Virus record (IMG/VR): IMGVR_UViG_3300031746_000104 | Span: 1 to 32,160 of that record | Strand: one strand, 5' to 3' | Length of the DNA stretch: 32,160 bases | DNA from: a virus | Part shown: positions 23,595 through 30,327 of the stretch, piece after piece | Position numbering within the stretch: position 1 is the first letter of the stretch | How the letters are laid out: each line of letters begins with the position of its first letter | The notes under the pieces: model-generated | Told to the model about the DNA's origin: nothing | Database searches by the model: none | The model's input: the letters and a program-made list of their open reading frames with translations, nothing else | Translations under genes and position numbers: made by a program

Positions 23595-23830
23595 GGCCTT
23601 CCCCTCCTGCCGCTTCCCCCGCCACCAGCGCGGTAGGCGGTGAAGCGCTGCCCGGCCTGCCGGTGTCGCTGACCCGGCCGGCAGGCCAGGGGCGGCCACA
23701 CGTCAGCGCCAACTGTATCCGCTGCATGATCTCCTGCGGGTGCGATTCTCCATCCGGGAGCCCCGGCACAAGGTCGGGGCTCCCAACGGCTCACAGCCAG
23801 ATAGACGATCAGGAAGAAGGTAAGCCATGA
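23591..23830 (+). CDS. Possible small Cys/Pro/Ser-rich protein (weak)
   Basis: The frame from ATG 23591 overlaps the previous stop (ATGA) and gives 79 residues to 23830, overlapping the next ATG by four bases. The sequence is Pro/Ser/Gly-rich, with one Cys cluster (NCIRCMISCGCD). It contains the bases of two strong hairpins at 23655-23686 and 23756-23784. It may be a real coupled gene or a structured untranslated leader for the gene at 23827. Confidence 0.3.
   Translation: MRPSPPAASPATSAVGGEALPGLPVSLTRPAGQGRPHVSANCIRCMISCGCDSPSGSPGTRSGLPTAHSQIDDQEEGKP
23655..23686 (+). other. Stem-loop in early leader region
   Basis: GCCTGCCGG at 23655-23663 pairs perfectly with CCGGCAGGC at 23678-23686 around a 14-base loop. 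There is no T tract, so it is not a standard terminator. Confidence 0.5.
23756..23784 (+). other. Strong 10-bp stem-loop upstream of the next early gene
   Basis: GGGAGCCCCG at 23756-23765 pairs perfectly with CGGGGCTCCC at 23775-23784 around a 9-base loop. There is no T tract on either side. It ends 42 bases before ATG 23827 and could control processing or translation of the early message. Confidence 0.6.
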
Positions 23831-24198
23831 CAGAGATCGATGTCGAGACGAAGTTCACGCGGCAGGAGGCCATCGCTAAGATACTCGACGCCGTGAAGGA
23901 CGGTGGATTGCCCGTAGAGGATAGGGTGGTCCTGCTCTGCGGGCTCGTGCGGGAGCAGTCCTGGGATATCCGCCAACTCCGCAACGACTTGCGCCAGGAA
24001 CAGCAGGCGAACGCGGCGAACACCGCAACCCTCGCCTCCCTGAAGGCGCTGGTGGACGGTATCCGTATGCACATACCGGGGGCGATCTACCCCAAAGTGC
24101 CGCCAGCCAGGGACCTTCCAGCCGAGGGCGGCTCGCACGTCAAGCACTCAGTCGGCGCAGGGCCGAGGCGGGTACTGAAGGGGGCGGTGCCGTCGTGA
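23827..24198 (+). CDS. Hypothetical early protein, coiled-coil
   Basis: The 123-residue product is read from ATG 23827 with GAAGAAGG upstream. The N-terminal 85 residues are helical (RQEAIAKILDAVKDGGLPVEDRVVLLCGLVREQS, then IRQLRNDLRQEQQANAANTATLASLKALVDGI) with coiled-coil character; the C-terminus is basic and unstructured. No family is recognised. A 15-codon GTGA-coupled frame (24195-24242) lies between it and the SWIM-RecT gene and may only serve to pass ribosomes on. Confidence 0.6.
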   Translation: MTEIDVETKFTRQEAIAKILDAVKDGGLPVEDRVVLLCGLVREQSWDIRQLRNDLRQEQQANAANTATLASLKALVDGIRMHIPGAIYPKVPPARDLPAEGGSHVKHSVGAGPRRVLKGAVPS

Positions 24199-24244
24199 TA
24201 GCCGCCGACCTCGGGCCGGTGCTGGACGGAATGGGGGTGTAGAG

Positions 24245-25273
24245 ATGGAGACTCTGACCCGGCCCCACAACTACTTGATCCGTTCGAGCCAACCCGACGG
24301 CGGCGAGTACCGCGTCCAGGTTCTCCAAGGGCGCGCTGTCTGCCATTGCCCCGGCTGGACGCGCTACGGCCAGTGTCGGCATGAAAGAGAGGCACTAAGG
24401 ATGAACGAGCAGCAAGAACAGGAGCAGACGCGGGCGCTGGTGCCCATCGAGGTCAGCCCACCCGTGGCCGTGCTACCAACGCAGCCGGAGATAAGCATCA
24501 TGGGGACGCTGGCGAAGAGCGTAGTGCTCGCTCGCGGCCATGCCGTCCCTGCCACCGTCGACTCGCCGGCCAAAGCGTTTGCGATCATGCTCGCGGGCTG
24601 GGAGGTCGGCGCCAAGCCCATGACGGCCCTGCGTCACATGTTCGTGGTGAACGGGCGGACGGAGCCCGACGCCCAACTCATGATGGGCATCGTCAAGGCC
24701 CGCGACCCGTCGGCGCGGTTCGTTTTTCACGCCCGCACCGACGACCTCTGCGACATGGAGCTTTTCAGGGGCGGGCGGCCTGTCGTGCGCCTCGCCTATA
24801 CAGCCGCGGACGCGGAGCGGGCGGGCCTGCTAAAGAAGGGCGGCCCGTGGGCGCAGTACCGGAAGGACATGATGGCGTGGGCGGCGATCAAGCGCGTGTG
24901 CCGCCTTGGAGCGCCGGATCTCATCAACGCGATCTCCGGCGTCGATGTCGGCGAGGCCAGCGAGATGATGGACGACCTGCCGGATGAGGGCGGTCCCGTG
25001 ATCGATGTCGAGGCGGTGCCGGCGGCGGAGCTGGTGAACGAGGGAGACGAGGCCGAGGCGGAAGGAGAGCCCGAAGCCGACGCCGAGCCTGAGCCCGCCG
25101 GCGAGGAGCCGATGCCCAAGCTCCGCAACCTGGGCGACCTCTACAAGCAGGCGCACGAGCTCCTGGGATACCCCAACAAGGCAGCCGTGCTCAAGGACCT
25201 GGGCTGCGCGGAGACGGACATCGCCGACCTGCCGGCCGCGTGGGGCAAGCTGGTGGCGAAGGCGCGAGCGTGA
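24245..25273 (+). CDS. recT: SWIM zinc finger - RecT-like annealing protein fusion
   Basis: A 342-residue protein. Residues 22-50 contain CHC-(x8)-CRH (Cys33, Cys35, Cys44, His46), a SWIM-type zinc finger (CxC...CxH). From about residue 80 it matches phage RecT-like single-strand annealing proteins: AFAIMLAGWEVGAKPMTALRHMFVVNGR, then TEPDAQLMMGIVKA, then YTAADAERAGLLKKGGPWAQYRKDMMAWAAIKRVCRLGAPDLI. An acidic linker (about 255-290) leads to a short helical C-terminal domain (LGDLYKQAHELLGYPNKAAVLKDLG). Annealing proteins pair single strands during phage recombination and replication. Met53 could start a shorter RecT alone, but no stop separates the two parts. VRR-NUC and replication genes follow. 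Confidence 0.8.
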   Translation: METLTRPHNYLIRSSQPDGGEYRVQVLQGRAVCHCPGWTRYGQCRHEREALRMNEQQEQEQTRALVPIEVSPPVAVLPTQPEISIMGTLAKSVVLARGHAVPATVDSPAKAFAIMLAGWEVGAKPMTALRHMFVVNGRTEPDAQLMMGIVKARDPSARFVFHARTDDLCDMELFRGGRPVVRLAYTAADAERAGLLKKGGPWAQYRKDMMAWAAIKRVCRLGAPDLINAISGVDVGEASEMMDDLPDEGGPVIDVEAVPAAELVNEGDEAEAEGEPEADAEPEPAGEEPMPKLRNLGDLYKQAHELLGYPNKAAVLKDLGCAETDIADLPAAWGKLVAKARA

Positions 25274-25359
25274 GCAAGCACAGGCACATCCAGGTTGACA
25301 GGACACCGGCTCCGAAGCCCAAGCCGCCGAAGCCGTACCGGTGTGATGCTGGTCCCTGA
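25270..25359 (+). CDS. Tiny Pro/Lys-rich ORF, possible coupled gene
   Basis: GTG 25270 overlaps the RecT stop (GTGA) and gives 29 residues (SKHRHIQVDRTPAPKPKPPKPYRC...) ending at 25359, 14 bases past the next ATG. Codon use fits the phage. It is basic and Pro-rich. It may be a real small protein or just a translation bridge. Confidence 0.35.
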   Translation: MSKHRHIQVDRTPAPKPKPPKPYRCDAGP

Positions 25360-25531
25360 GTTTGTGACGGTGCGCGTGCTCACCATCTGCGGCTGGCGGA
25401 GCGTGGCGGTTGCCCGCCTGCACCAGACCATTGAGATCGCGCCGGGCTGTTGGCGGGAACACCTCAAGGAGACGTACCGGCTGGCCGAGGGTCGGACAGT
25501 AGCCGCGTTGGAGCGGCAGAAGGAGGGCTAG
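25346..25531 (+). CDS. Small hypothetical early protein
   Basis: The 61-residue product is read from ATG 25346, the first ATG in a frame that opens earlier; the ribosome site is poor, so translation may be coupled to the tiny ORF before it. The sequence has a strand-rich first half (EFVTVRVLTICGWRSVAVARL) and a helical end (REHLKETYRLAEGRTVAALERQK). No family is recognised. Its last codons carry AAGGAGG for the next gene. Confidence 0.5.
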   Translation: MLVPEFVTVRVLTICGWRSVAVARLHQTIEIAPGCWREHLKETYRLAEGRTVAALERQKEG

Positions 25532-25762
25532 ATGGCAAGCAGACAATTCCTGGGGAACATCAAGGGTTTCCGCGTCGGTGGTGAGGACCAGGAGCCGGAG
25601 ATCATCGTTCTTCTGAGGATCCCGCTGAAGGAAGTCACGGACTTGGCCTTCCTCGGCGCCGTCAAGAAGCACGGGGTGGCCATCGTGGAGATCCAGAGCG
25701 CACAGAGCGAGATGCCGCTGGACGAGGCAGGCCAAGGAGTCATCCATGCCCCACAAGGATAG
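25532..25762 (+). CDS. Small hypothetical early protein
   Basis: A 76-residue soluble protein beginning at ATG 25532 directly after the preceding TAG, with AAGGAGGG as ribosome site. It contains EPEIIVLLRIPLKEVTDLAFLGAVKKHGVAIVEIQS, an alternating strand-helix-strand pattern resembling a ferredoxin-like half fold. It lies between the recombination gene and a VRR-NUC nuclease, so a role in DNA metabolism is possible but unproven. Confidence 0.6.
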   Translation: MASRQFLGNIKGFRVGGEDQEPEIIVLLRIPLKEVTDLAFLGAVKKHGVAIVEIQSAQSEMPLDEAGQGVIHAPQG

Positions 25763-25775
25763 GGAGATGTAGTCG

Positions 25776-26081
25776 ATGCCTCCAACGCTGGGAATCAGCG
25801 AAAAGACTTTCTCTCAGCAGGTCTATGACCTAGCCCGTTACTGCGGCTGGCGTGGCTTCCGTTTCCCGCCCTGGAGGGCAACCGCTACCAGCCCGGGGGT
25901 GCCGGATCTCTGGCTTCTAAGGCCGCCGAAGCTTCTGGTGATCGAACTCAAGTCCGAGAAGGGCAAGCTCTCGCCCGCCCAGGAGGAATGGCTGGGGGCG
26001 CTGCAACACGTTGAAACGATAGAAGCGTTTTGCTGGAAGCCGGCGCACTGGCCGTTGATAGAAGAAGCATTGAGGCGGTAG
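25776..26081 (+). CDS. VRR-NUC domain nuclease
   Basis: The 101-residue product is read from ATG 25776. It has the compact PD-(D/E)xK layout of stand-alone viral VRR-NUC proteins: a helix (SEKTFSQQVYDLARYCGW), GVPDLWLL with Asp44, IELKSEKGKLS with Glu57 and Lys59, and QEEWLGAL with Gln69. Family members cleave branched DNA and belong to the Holliday-junction-resolvase-like nucleases. With the annealing protein upstream and replication genes downstream, it probably processes recombination or replication intermediates. All expected active-site residues are present. Confidence 0.85.
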   Translation: MPPTLGISEKTFSQQVYDLARYCGWRGFRFPPWRATATSPGVPDLWLLRPPKLLVIELKSEKGKLSPAQEEWLGALQHVETIEAFCWKPAHWPLIEEALRR

Positions 26082-26085
26082 GACT

Positions 26086-26895
26086 ATGGCTAAGTGGCGC
26101 TGTCTCTGGGCCTCGATAAGTCTCTCGCGACGGCTGGGGGGCTGCTCCACGCTGGCCGCCCTCGCCTATACCTGGGGCATCGCCCACGGGGATGCCTACG
26201 GCCTCATGCGGCGCGATGACGTGCGGCTGAAAGTGCTTGGACGACGCCGGGTGAGCCCGGCCAGCCTTGAACGCGCCATCGACGAGCTCATTGCCCTCGG
26301 CCTGCTGTGCCAGCCGCGGTACAACGATGACGCTTGGCTCCATTGGTGCGGGTGGGATGCCTACCAGGGCGAGCAGGTCCGCAAGCGCACCGTCGCGCCC
26401 CGCTTCAACCTTATCTGTACGAATGAAAAGCGCGGAAATTTCCGCGCTGTGGCGGAAAAAAGCGCAAAGACAAAGACAAAGACAAAGACAAAGACAAAGA
26501 CAAAGACAAAGACAGCAGCCCCCCCTACCCCCCCAAACGGGCCGCCGTCGTCCGAGGAAAAGACCCTAGGTCGGTTGATGGAGGCGGTAGTCGCCATCTG
26601 GCCCGGGGCCGGCGCCGTCTTCTATCAGGGCTACACCGACCTAGAGGACGAGTACGGCATTGACTTCATCTGGGAGTGCTGGAAGGCGGCGCTGGAGTCG
26701 GGGCAGACGAAGGCGAGTGTCCGCTACCTTGAGGCGATAGCTCGACGCTGCAAGGCCGAAGGCAAGAAGCCGGGGCAGAAGGAGGATCTACATGGCGAGA
26801 ATCGGCGGGATGCGCAAGCTGGCCGAGGTCCTGGTGGGAGTCCGGGAGAGTCCGCCCGACGGCTCGTCGAGCAGCGAGAGCGAATGTGGGCCTGA
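26086..26895 (+). CDS. Replication initiator-like protein with (Lys-Thr)8 linker
   Basis: The 269-residue product is read from ATG 26086. Residues 15-105 (STLAALAYTWGIAHGDAYGLMRRDDVRLKVLG ... ERAIDELIALGLLCQPRYNDDAWLHWCGW) look like the winged-helix DNA-binding domain of phage replisome organisers. A linker at about 127-142 is eight Lys-Thr pairs encoded by an AAAGAC repeat. The C-terminal region (LMEAVVAIWPGAGAVFYQGYTDLEDEYGIDFIWECWKAAL) is helical, similar in place to DnaD-like domains. A DnaC-like loader follows, the usual pair for recruiting helicase to the phage origin. The last 104 bases overlap the loader in another frame. Confidence 0.7.
   Translation: MAKWRCLWASISLSRRLGGCSTLAALAYTWGIAHGDAYGLMRRDDVRLKVLGRRRVSPASLERAIDELIALGLLCQPRYNDDAWLHWCGWDAYQGEQVRKRTVAPRFNLICTNEKRGNFRAVAEKSAKTKTKTKTKTKTKTKTAAPPTPPNGPPSSEEKTLGRLMEAVVAIWPGAGAVFYQGYTDLEDEYGIDFIWECWKAALESGQTKASVRYLEAIARRCKAEGKKPGQKEDLHGENRRDAQAGRGPGGSPGESARRLVEQRERMWA
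26466..26513 (+). repeat. Hexanucleotide microsatellite (AAAGAC) x 8
   Basis: Eight uninterrupted units over 48 bp, all coding for Lys-Thr in the initiator-like gene. Loss or gain of whole units keeps the frame and changes linker length. Confidence 0.95.
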
Positions 26896-27544
26896 CGGCG
26901 AGACGGCCTGCCCGCTGTGTGCCGGCGCTGGCTTTGTGACGGTCCGGGTCCCTTTCGGGCACCCGGATTTCGGCAGGGCCCTCCGTTGCCGCTGTAACCC
27001 GCCGCCGGCGACCGTGGGGATTCCGCCGCGTTTCGAGGTCTGCGCGTTCGAGAACTTCAAGCTAGCCTTAAACCTGGGGATGAAAGTGGCCCTGGGTGCG
27101 GTCCAGGAGGTAGCGGAGGGTCGGTCCTGGGGGACGCTGCTTATCGGCGAGTACGGCACGGGTAAGACCCACCTCGCCATCGCCGCTATGAAGACAAGCA
27201 TCCACGAGCGGCCCTCGGTCTTCTGGAGCGTGCCGCTGCTCTTGGACTTCTGGCGCCGGGCCTATAACGTCGACGCCTTCAACATCGAGGACCTCATGCG
27301 GCCCTACCTCATGGGCAAGTTCCTCCTGGTCCTCGACGACCTGGGAACGGAGAAGCCAACGGAGTGGGCTGGCGAGCGCCTCTATGAGGTCATCGATGCC
27401 CGCTACGGCGCGTCTCTGCCCACTATCGTGACGAGCAACGTGGACCCTGGCCGGCTGGACCCCAGGATAATCAGCCGGTTCGGGCGGGGAGTGGTGGCCT
27501 GCACGGGCAAGGACGTGCGGCTAAGGAAAGGAGTCGGCACCTGA
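26792..27544 (+). CDS. DnaC-like helicase loader (AAA+ ATPase)
   Basis: The 250-residue product is read from ATG 26792 with AAGGAGG upstream. An N-terminal zinc-binding module has Cys40, Cys43 (ACPLCAG) and Cys66, Cys68 (RCRC). The ATPase core has Walker A GEYGTGKT (119-126), Walker B FLLVLDDLG (Asp182, Asp183), the sensor-like IVTSNV (about 222-227) and a C-terminal RIISRFGRG with a possible arginine finger. DnaC/IstB-type loaders open the replicative helicase onto single-stranded DNA. No helicase gene is in the window, so it would load the host helicase. It starts 104 bases inside the preceding gene; the stop overlaps the next start (TGATG). Confidence 0.9.
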   Translation: MARIGGMRKLAEVLVGVRESPPDGSSSSESECGPDGETACPLCAGAGFVTVRVPFGHPDFGRALRCRCNPPPATVGIPPRFEVCAFENFKLALNLGMKVALGAVQEVAEGRSWGTLLIGEYGTGKTHLAIAAMKTSIHERPSVFWSVPLLLDFWRRAYNVDAFNIEDLMRPYLMGKFLLVLDDLGTEKPTEWAGERLYEVIDARYGASLPTIVTSNVDPGRLDPRIISRFGRGVVACTGKDVRLRKGVGT

Positions 27545-27954
27545 TGGCTATCGCCAAGAAAGAGCCCCAGCGGGCCTTCGATGAAGAAGAGCTACAAGAC
27601 TCTGCCTTGGAGGCTCTTCTGGGCGACTACTTTGACGCCCGCGAGGCGGCAAGCGAACCCGGCAAGTGGTTTCGCCGGGCTAAGAAGGCACTGAAGGGTT
27701 ACGTCGGTGAACGTCCGAACTTGTTGGATCGGTTGCTGGACGGCGGCCTTCTCCGGGTCGGCCCCTTTGTCCTCGCAGGGAAGGCCCTAGCGGGCGGGCC
27801 GACAGAGATACCGGAATGGAGTAGCTGGGCAGCGACGGTCCTCAGGACCGACCCTAGGGACCCGGTACGGGCCTTCGCTGAAAAGTATCATCCGCGTGTC
27901 GTTGAGGGTGCGCTGAGCCCGACGATAGAAGTCACGGTTCCAGGGAAGGATTAG
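27544..27954 (+). CDS. Hypothetical early protein
   Basis: The 136-residue product starts at ATG 27544 in a TGATG overlap with the loader. The first half is acidic to basic and helical (RAFDEEELQDSALEALLGDYFDAREA, then WFRRAKKALKGYV); the second contains VGPFVLAGKALAGG and ATVLRTDP. No domain is recognised. Phage proteins in this place are often replication accessory factors, but nothing here proves it. The TAG overlaps the GTG of the next short gene. Confidence 0.6.
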   Translation: MAIAKKEPQRAFDEEELQDSALEALLGDYFDAREAASEPGKWFRRAKKALKGYVGERPNLLDRLLDGGLLRVGPFVLAGKALAGGPTEIPEWSSWAATVLRTDPRDPVRAFAEKYHPRVVEGALSPTIEVTVPGKD

Positions 27955-28064
27955 TGCAGGACGTGCGGCTGGCGCATCCGGTCCACCGGCAACTATGGCC
28001 CGTAGCCCTTCACCTCGGCCACCTGGCCGAAAAGGTCAGGCAACTGAAGGAGAGGGCGTCATGA
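27954..28064 (+). CDS. 36-residue gene coupled on both sides
   Basis: GTG 27954 overlaps the previous TAG (TAGTG), with GGAAGGA upstream, and TGA 28062-28064 overlaps the following ATG (ATGA). The frame MQDVRLAHPVHRQLWPVALHLGHLAEKVRQLKERAS-like reading, split as MQDVRLAHPVHRQL then HLGHLAEKVRQLKE, has mostly G/C third positions, as in real neighbours. It is His- and basic-rich with a helical end. Its function is unknown. Confidence 0.55.
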   Translation: MQDVRLAHPVHRQLWPVALHLGHLAEKVRQLKERAS

Positions 28065-28750
28065 GAGGCCGCTACGAGGAGACCTACGTCTTGCGCCCGC
28101 TGGAGGGGTCTGGCCCCTGGCTGCGCTATGCCGGCGGCTTGTGGCTGCCTGATGATGGTGAGTTCGATCTTGCCTTCGTCAACGCGGTTCAGCCCATCGC
28201 CCTGGGCATGGTCCTGCCCTCCTACGAGGGGATCGAGTGGAGCTGGCGCGACCTCGCGGCGACGCGCGCCGCGGTCGGAGTCGTCGACGAGTGTGCCCGT
28301 GTGGACGCCTGGCATACCCAGGTGCGCGACCCTGCTGTGGGCGACGGAAGGTACGTTCCCTTCCAGGAGAAGCACCCGAACGGCCGGGCCCGCCGAGCTG
28401 CGATGGACAAGTGCTGCCAGTTGCACCACCTCGCTAGTGGGAGAGGTCCGCATTTCCAGCTCGGCGACGCGTGGATAGCCGCTGGCCTGGTCCACACGCT
28501 GGCTGGCGAGACGGTTCGTGAACCGGAGTCCCCCACGTGTTTCCTCTGCGCCAACGACGGCCTGGGGCACAAGCTGCGGTACCTGAAGGCTGAACGCGAG
28601 CGGCTAGAGTCCAGCCTGGCCTATGCCAGGGAGCGGGCGGACAAGCTCGAGCTTGACCTGGCTGGTGAGAGGGACGAGGTCGAGCAGCTCACAGAGCGCC
28701 TGTCGGCGTTCGATTGCCTGCTGCAGAGGGAGGTGGTCAATGCCGCGTAA
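28061..28750 (+). CDS. Hypothetical early protein with C-terminal coiled coil
   Basis: The 229-residue product is read from ATG 28061 with AAGGAGAGGG upstream; an in-frame start at 27995 would run across the small gene before it and is less likely. It begins with a beta-rich part (YEETYVLRPLEGSGPWLRYAGGLWLPDDGE), has scattered Cys/His residues (CCQLHH near 110, CFLCAN near 165) and ends in a long coiled coil (KLRYLKAERERLESSLAYARERADKLELDL). It is not recognised; it may be an adaptor or structural regulator. Its end overlaps the RHH gene by 11 bases. Confidence 0.6.
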   Translation: MRGRYEETYVLRPLEGSGPWLRYAGGLWLPDDGEFDLAFVNAVQPIALGMVLPSYEGIEWSWRDLAATRAAVGVVDECARVDAWHTQVRDPAVGDGRYVPFQEKHPNGRARRAAMDKCCQLHHLASGRGPHFQLGDAWIAAGLVHTLAGETVREPESPTCFLCANDGLGHKLRYLKAERERLESSLAYARERADKLELDLAGERDEVEQLTERLSAFDCLLQREVVNAA

Positions 28751-29069
28751 GGGCGACAAAGCCGTTCACGTGTGGCTCCCCTCCGGGTCCGTCAAGATGA
28801 TCGACTACCTGGCCGTCGATTGGGAGATGAACCGGACCGAGGCCCTGCGCCGCCTCATAGAGGAGGCGCTAGCGAACTACCACCCGCTGGCGAAGCGCAA
28901 CGAGTTGTTGGAGCCCGCCGACGGTGACCCCGAGGCAAGCCTCCCGTTCGAACCGCCAGACGGCGAGCCCGGACACCCTGTCCTCAGTGCGCCGGAGTTT
29001 GGCCCAGGAGGAACGCATGACGATGCGCTTGCGATCTCAGCGGCGGCGGGTGAGGTGGAGGTGCCGTGA
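28740..29069 (+). CDS. Ribbon-helix-helix-like small regulator
   Basis: The 109-residue product is read from ATG 28740 with GAGGGAGG upstream. Residues 6-45 (DKAVHVWLPSGSVKMIDYLAVDWEMNRTEALRRLIEEAL) have the strand-helix-turn-helix order and spacing of CopG/Arc-type DNA-binding proteins (VHVWLP strand, then MIDYLAVDW, NRTEALRRLIEEAL). The rest is acidic and Pro-rich with no visible fold. It is probably a transcription regulator of late early or middle genes, or of itself. Confidence 0.65.
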   Translation: MPRKGDKAVHVWLPSGSVKMIDYLAVDWEMNRTEALRRLIEEALANYHPLAKRNELLEPADGDPEASLPFEPPDGEPGHPVLSAPEFGPGGTHDDALAISAAAGEVEVP

Positions 29070-29434
29070 GGATCGTGTCCTTTGGCTGGACATGCGCTGC
29101 TTTGCTCTCTGGCCGCAAGACTGTGACCAGACGCGACTGGAACGACGCCTACGCTGCCCGCTTCCGGCCTGGGGACCTGCTGGCCGCCTACGACCGCTCG
29201 CCCAGGTACGGCGGCAAGCAGGTGGCTGTGATCCGCTTGACCGTCACCCCGAAGAAGGAATCGACAGCGGCGGCGCCAGCCTCGGATTACGAGGCGGAGG
29301 GCTTCGCCTTCCTGGAAGAGAAAGGGCTCAAGGTCGACGGGCTCACGCCGGAGGCTCTGTGGCGCTCCTGGCACCTACAGCCGCGGATGATGTGGGTCGT
29401 GCGGTTCGAGCTTGTTGAGGTGTGCGATGCCTGA
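29066..29434 (+). CDS. ASCH/PUA-like domain protein
   Basis: The 122-residue product is read from GTG 29066 in a GTGA overlap. It starts RIVSFGWTCAALLSGRKTVTRRDW, a pattern of small phage ASCH-type proteins in which the GRKTVTRR stretch lines a presumed RNA- or nucleotide-binding cleft, followed by FRPGDLLAAYDRSPRYGGKQVAVIRLTV strands. ASCH domains are related to the PUA fold; some act on RNA or modified nucleosides, but the substrate here cannot be told. It ends with WVVRFELVEV. Confidence 0.7.
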   Translation: MRIVSFGWTCAALLSGRKTVTRRDWNDAYAARFRPGDLLAAYDRSPRYGGKQVAVIRLTVTPKKESTAAAPASDYEAEGFAFLEEKGLKVDGLTPEALWRSWHLQPRMMWVVRFELVEVCDA

Positions 29435-29639
29435 GACGGGAATCGAGTGGGCGACCAGGACGTAGATGTCGAGCTGGCGCGTGTTGGACTGAGGCGCGCG
29501 TGATGCTCGCGAAAGGAGGCCAGGGATGGGATGCCCTTGCAGTAGGACGAAAGGGCTCTGAGATGGTGGGCCCGAGGTGCTGCACTGTTGCTGCTGTCGG
29601 CGACAGCCCTCGGGATTGTACTCGCGAGAGGAGGTGTCG
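29435..29639 (+). other. Region with tiny ORFs only
   Basis: No gene is assured here. A strong AAAGGAGG at 29513-29520 precedes ATG 29526, whose frame stops after 11 codons. A 46-codon frame runs from 29503 to 29643. From about 29546 a third frame encodes a signal-peptide-like hydrophobic stretch (ARGAALLLLSATALGIVLA) continuous with the lysozyme-like gene at 29837. Confidence 0.5.
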
Positions 29640-29840
29640 GTGACGGCGATCCTGTACGGACTGTGCGTGTTGATTCTATCGTGCGCGGTCGCCTGGCTGT
29701 TGAGCCGGCTGCGCAATGGGCGCCCACGGTGGCGGCGACTGTTGAGCCGACAGGAGATGAGGGCCCTCCGGCGAGTGAAACTCCGGGCGCTCGAAAATCT
29801 GACGCCGCACCAGCGCCTAGACCGGGCGATCCAGGAGTGA
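29640..29840 (+). CDS. Small N-terminally anchored membrane protein
   Basis: The 66-residue product is read from GTG 29640, with AGAGGAGG five bases upstream. It has an N-terminal membrane helix (TAILYGLCVLILSCAVAWLL) followed by a strongly basic helical tail (RLRNGRPRWRRLLSRQEMRALRRVKLRALEN). Third codon positions are largely G/C, supporting this frame over the two others. The TGA overlaps the GTG of the lysozyme-like gene. Topology and neighbours suggest a membrane partner for an exported enzyme, but the role is unknown. Confidence 0.6.
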   Translation: MTAILYGLCVLILSCAVAWLLSRLRNGRPRWRRLLSRQEMRALRRVKLRALENLTPHQRLDRAIQE

Positions 29841-30214
29841 GTCCTGACGTTCAACCAGGCGCTGCGCCTGGACGGGATGCAGAAGGCGCGACGCTCAGCG
29901 CGACCCATTACGGAGGCGGCGCCGCCTGGGGCGACAGCATCGGTTATGCCTGCTGGCCCGCCGAACTGTGGCCCGCCGTCGCCGCCGTCGAACAATGCGA
30001 GAGTCACGGTGGAGAAGACCCGCTAACGTGGGACTTGAACCGCTCTCAGTCGGGCAGGATGCAGTTAGACCGGGCGACCTGGGAGGTGTACTTCCTAGAG
30101 AGGGGCTGGACGTGGGAGCAGGTTATCTTCGACCAGACGATCCACTTCTGCGCTGCCTGGGAAGTGTACCAGCGGTCAGGAGGTTGGGGACCGTGGCCGA
30201 ATTGTCAGCCTTGA
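29837..30214 (+). CDS. Lysozyme / transglycosylase-like protein
   Basis: From GTG 29837 (GTGA overlap) the product is 125 residues. The frame is open back to 29546 and would then include a signal-like segment and a Pro/Ala-rich linker (starts at CTG 29558 or TTG 29588), so the 5' end is uncertain. The domain AELWPAVAAVEQCESHGGED, with the ExxxES-type catalytic Glu (Glu55 from GTG), followed by SGRMQLDRATWEVYF, FDQTIHFCAAWEVYQRSGGWGPW, matches transglycosylase-like domains of actinobacterial Rpf/phage lysozyme type. It would cut the glycan strand of peptidoglycan, perhaps at DNA entry or late release. Confidence 0.7.
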   Translation: MSPDVQPGAAPGRDAEGATLSATHYGGGAAWGDSIGYACWPAELWPAVAAVEQCESHGGEDPLTWDLNRSQSGRMQLDRATWEVYFLERGWTWEQVIFDQTIHFCAAWEVYQRSGGWGPWPNCQP

Positions 30215-30288
30215 ACATGCGCCCAAGCCTTGCCGTGACGGATGCGCTGGATGTCGTCGTGGTGGTGTGGGAATGACCCTCTGAGTCT

Positions 30289-30324
30289 GGACTTCGCGGA
30301 CTTTCTGGACTTTCCGTACTTTGC
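30289..30324 (+). repeat. Four 9-bp tandem iterons
   Basis: GGACTTCGC, GGACTTTCT, GGACTTTCC and GTACTTTGC follow one another without gaps; the next nine bases (GTATTGACA) are a weaker fifth. They lie in the gene-free stretch 30215-30418 just upstream of a promoter-like sequence, a place for a regulator or initiator to bind along one DNA face. Confidence 0.6.
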
Positions 30325-30327
30325 GTA

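Noticed and set aside
26466-26513. CRISPR or iteron origin
   Set aside because: It is a pure 6-bp microsatellite in frame within a gene.
28010-28570. 186-codon leftward ORF
   Set aside because: It lies antisense to a well-supported rightward gene with an ATGA-coupled start; codon use follows the rightward strand.
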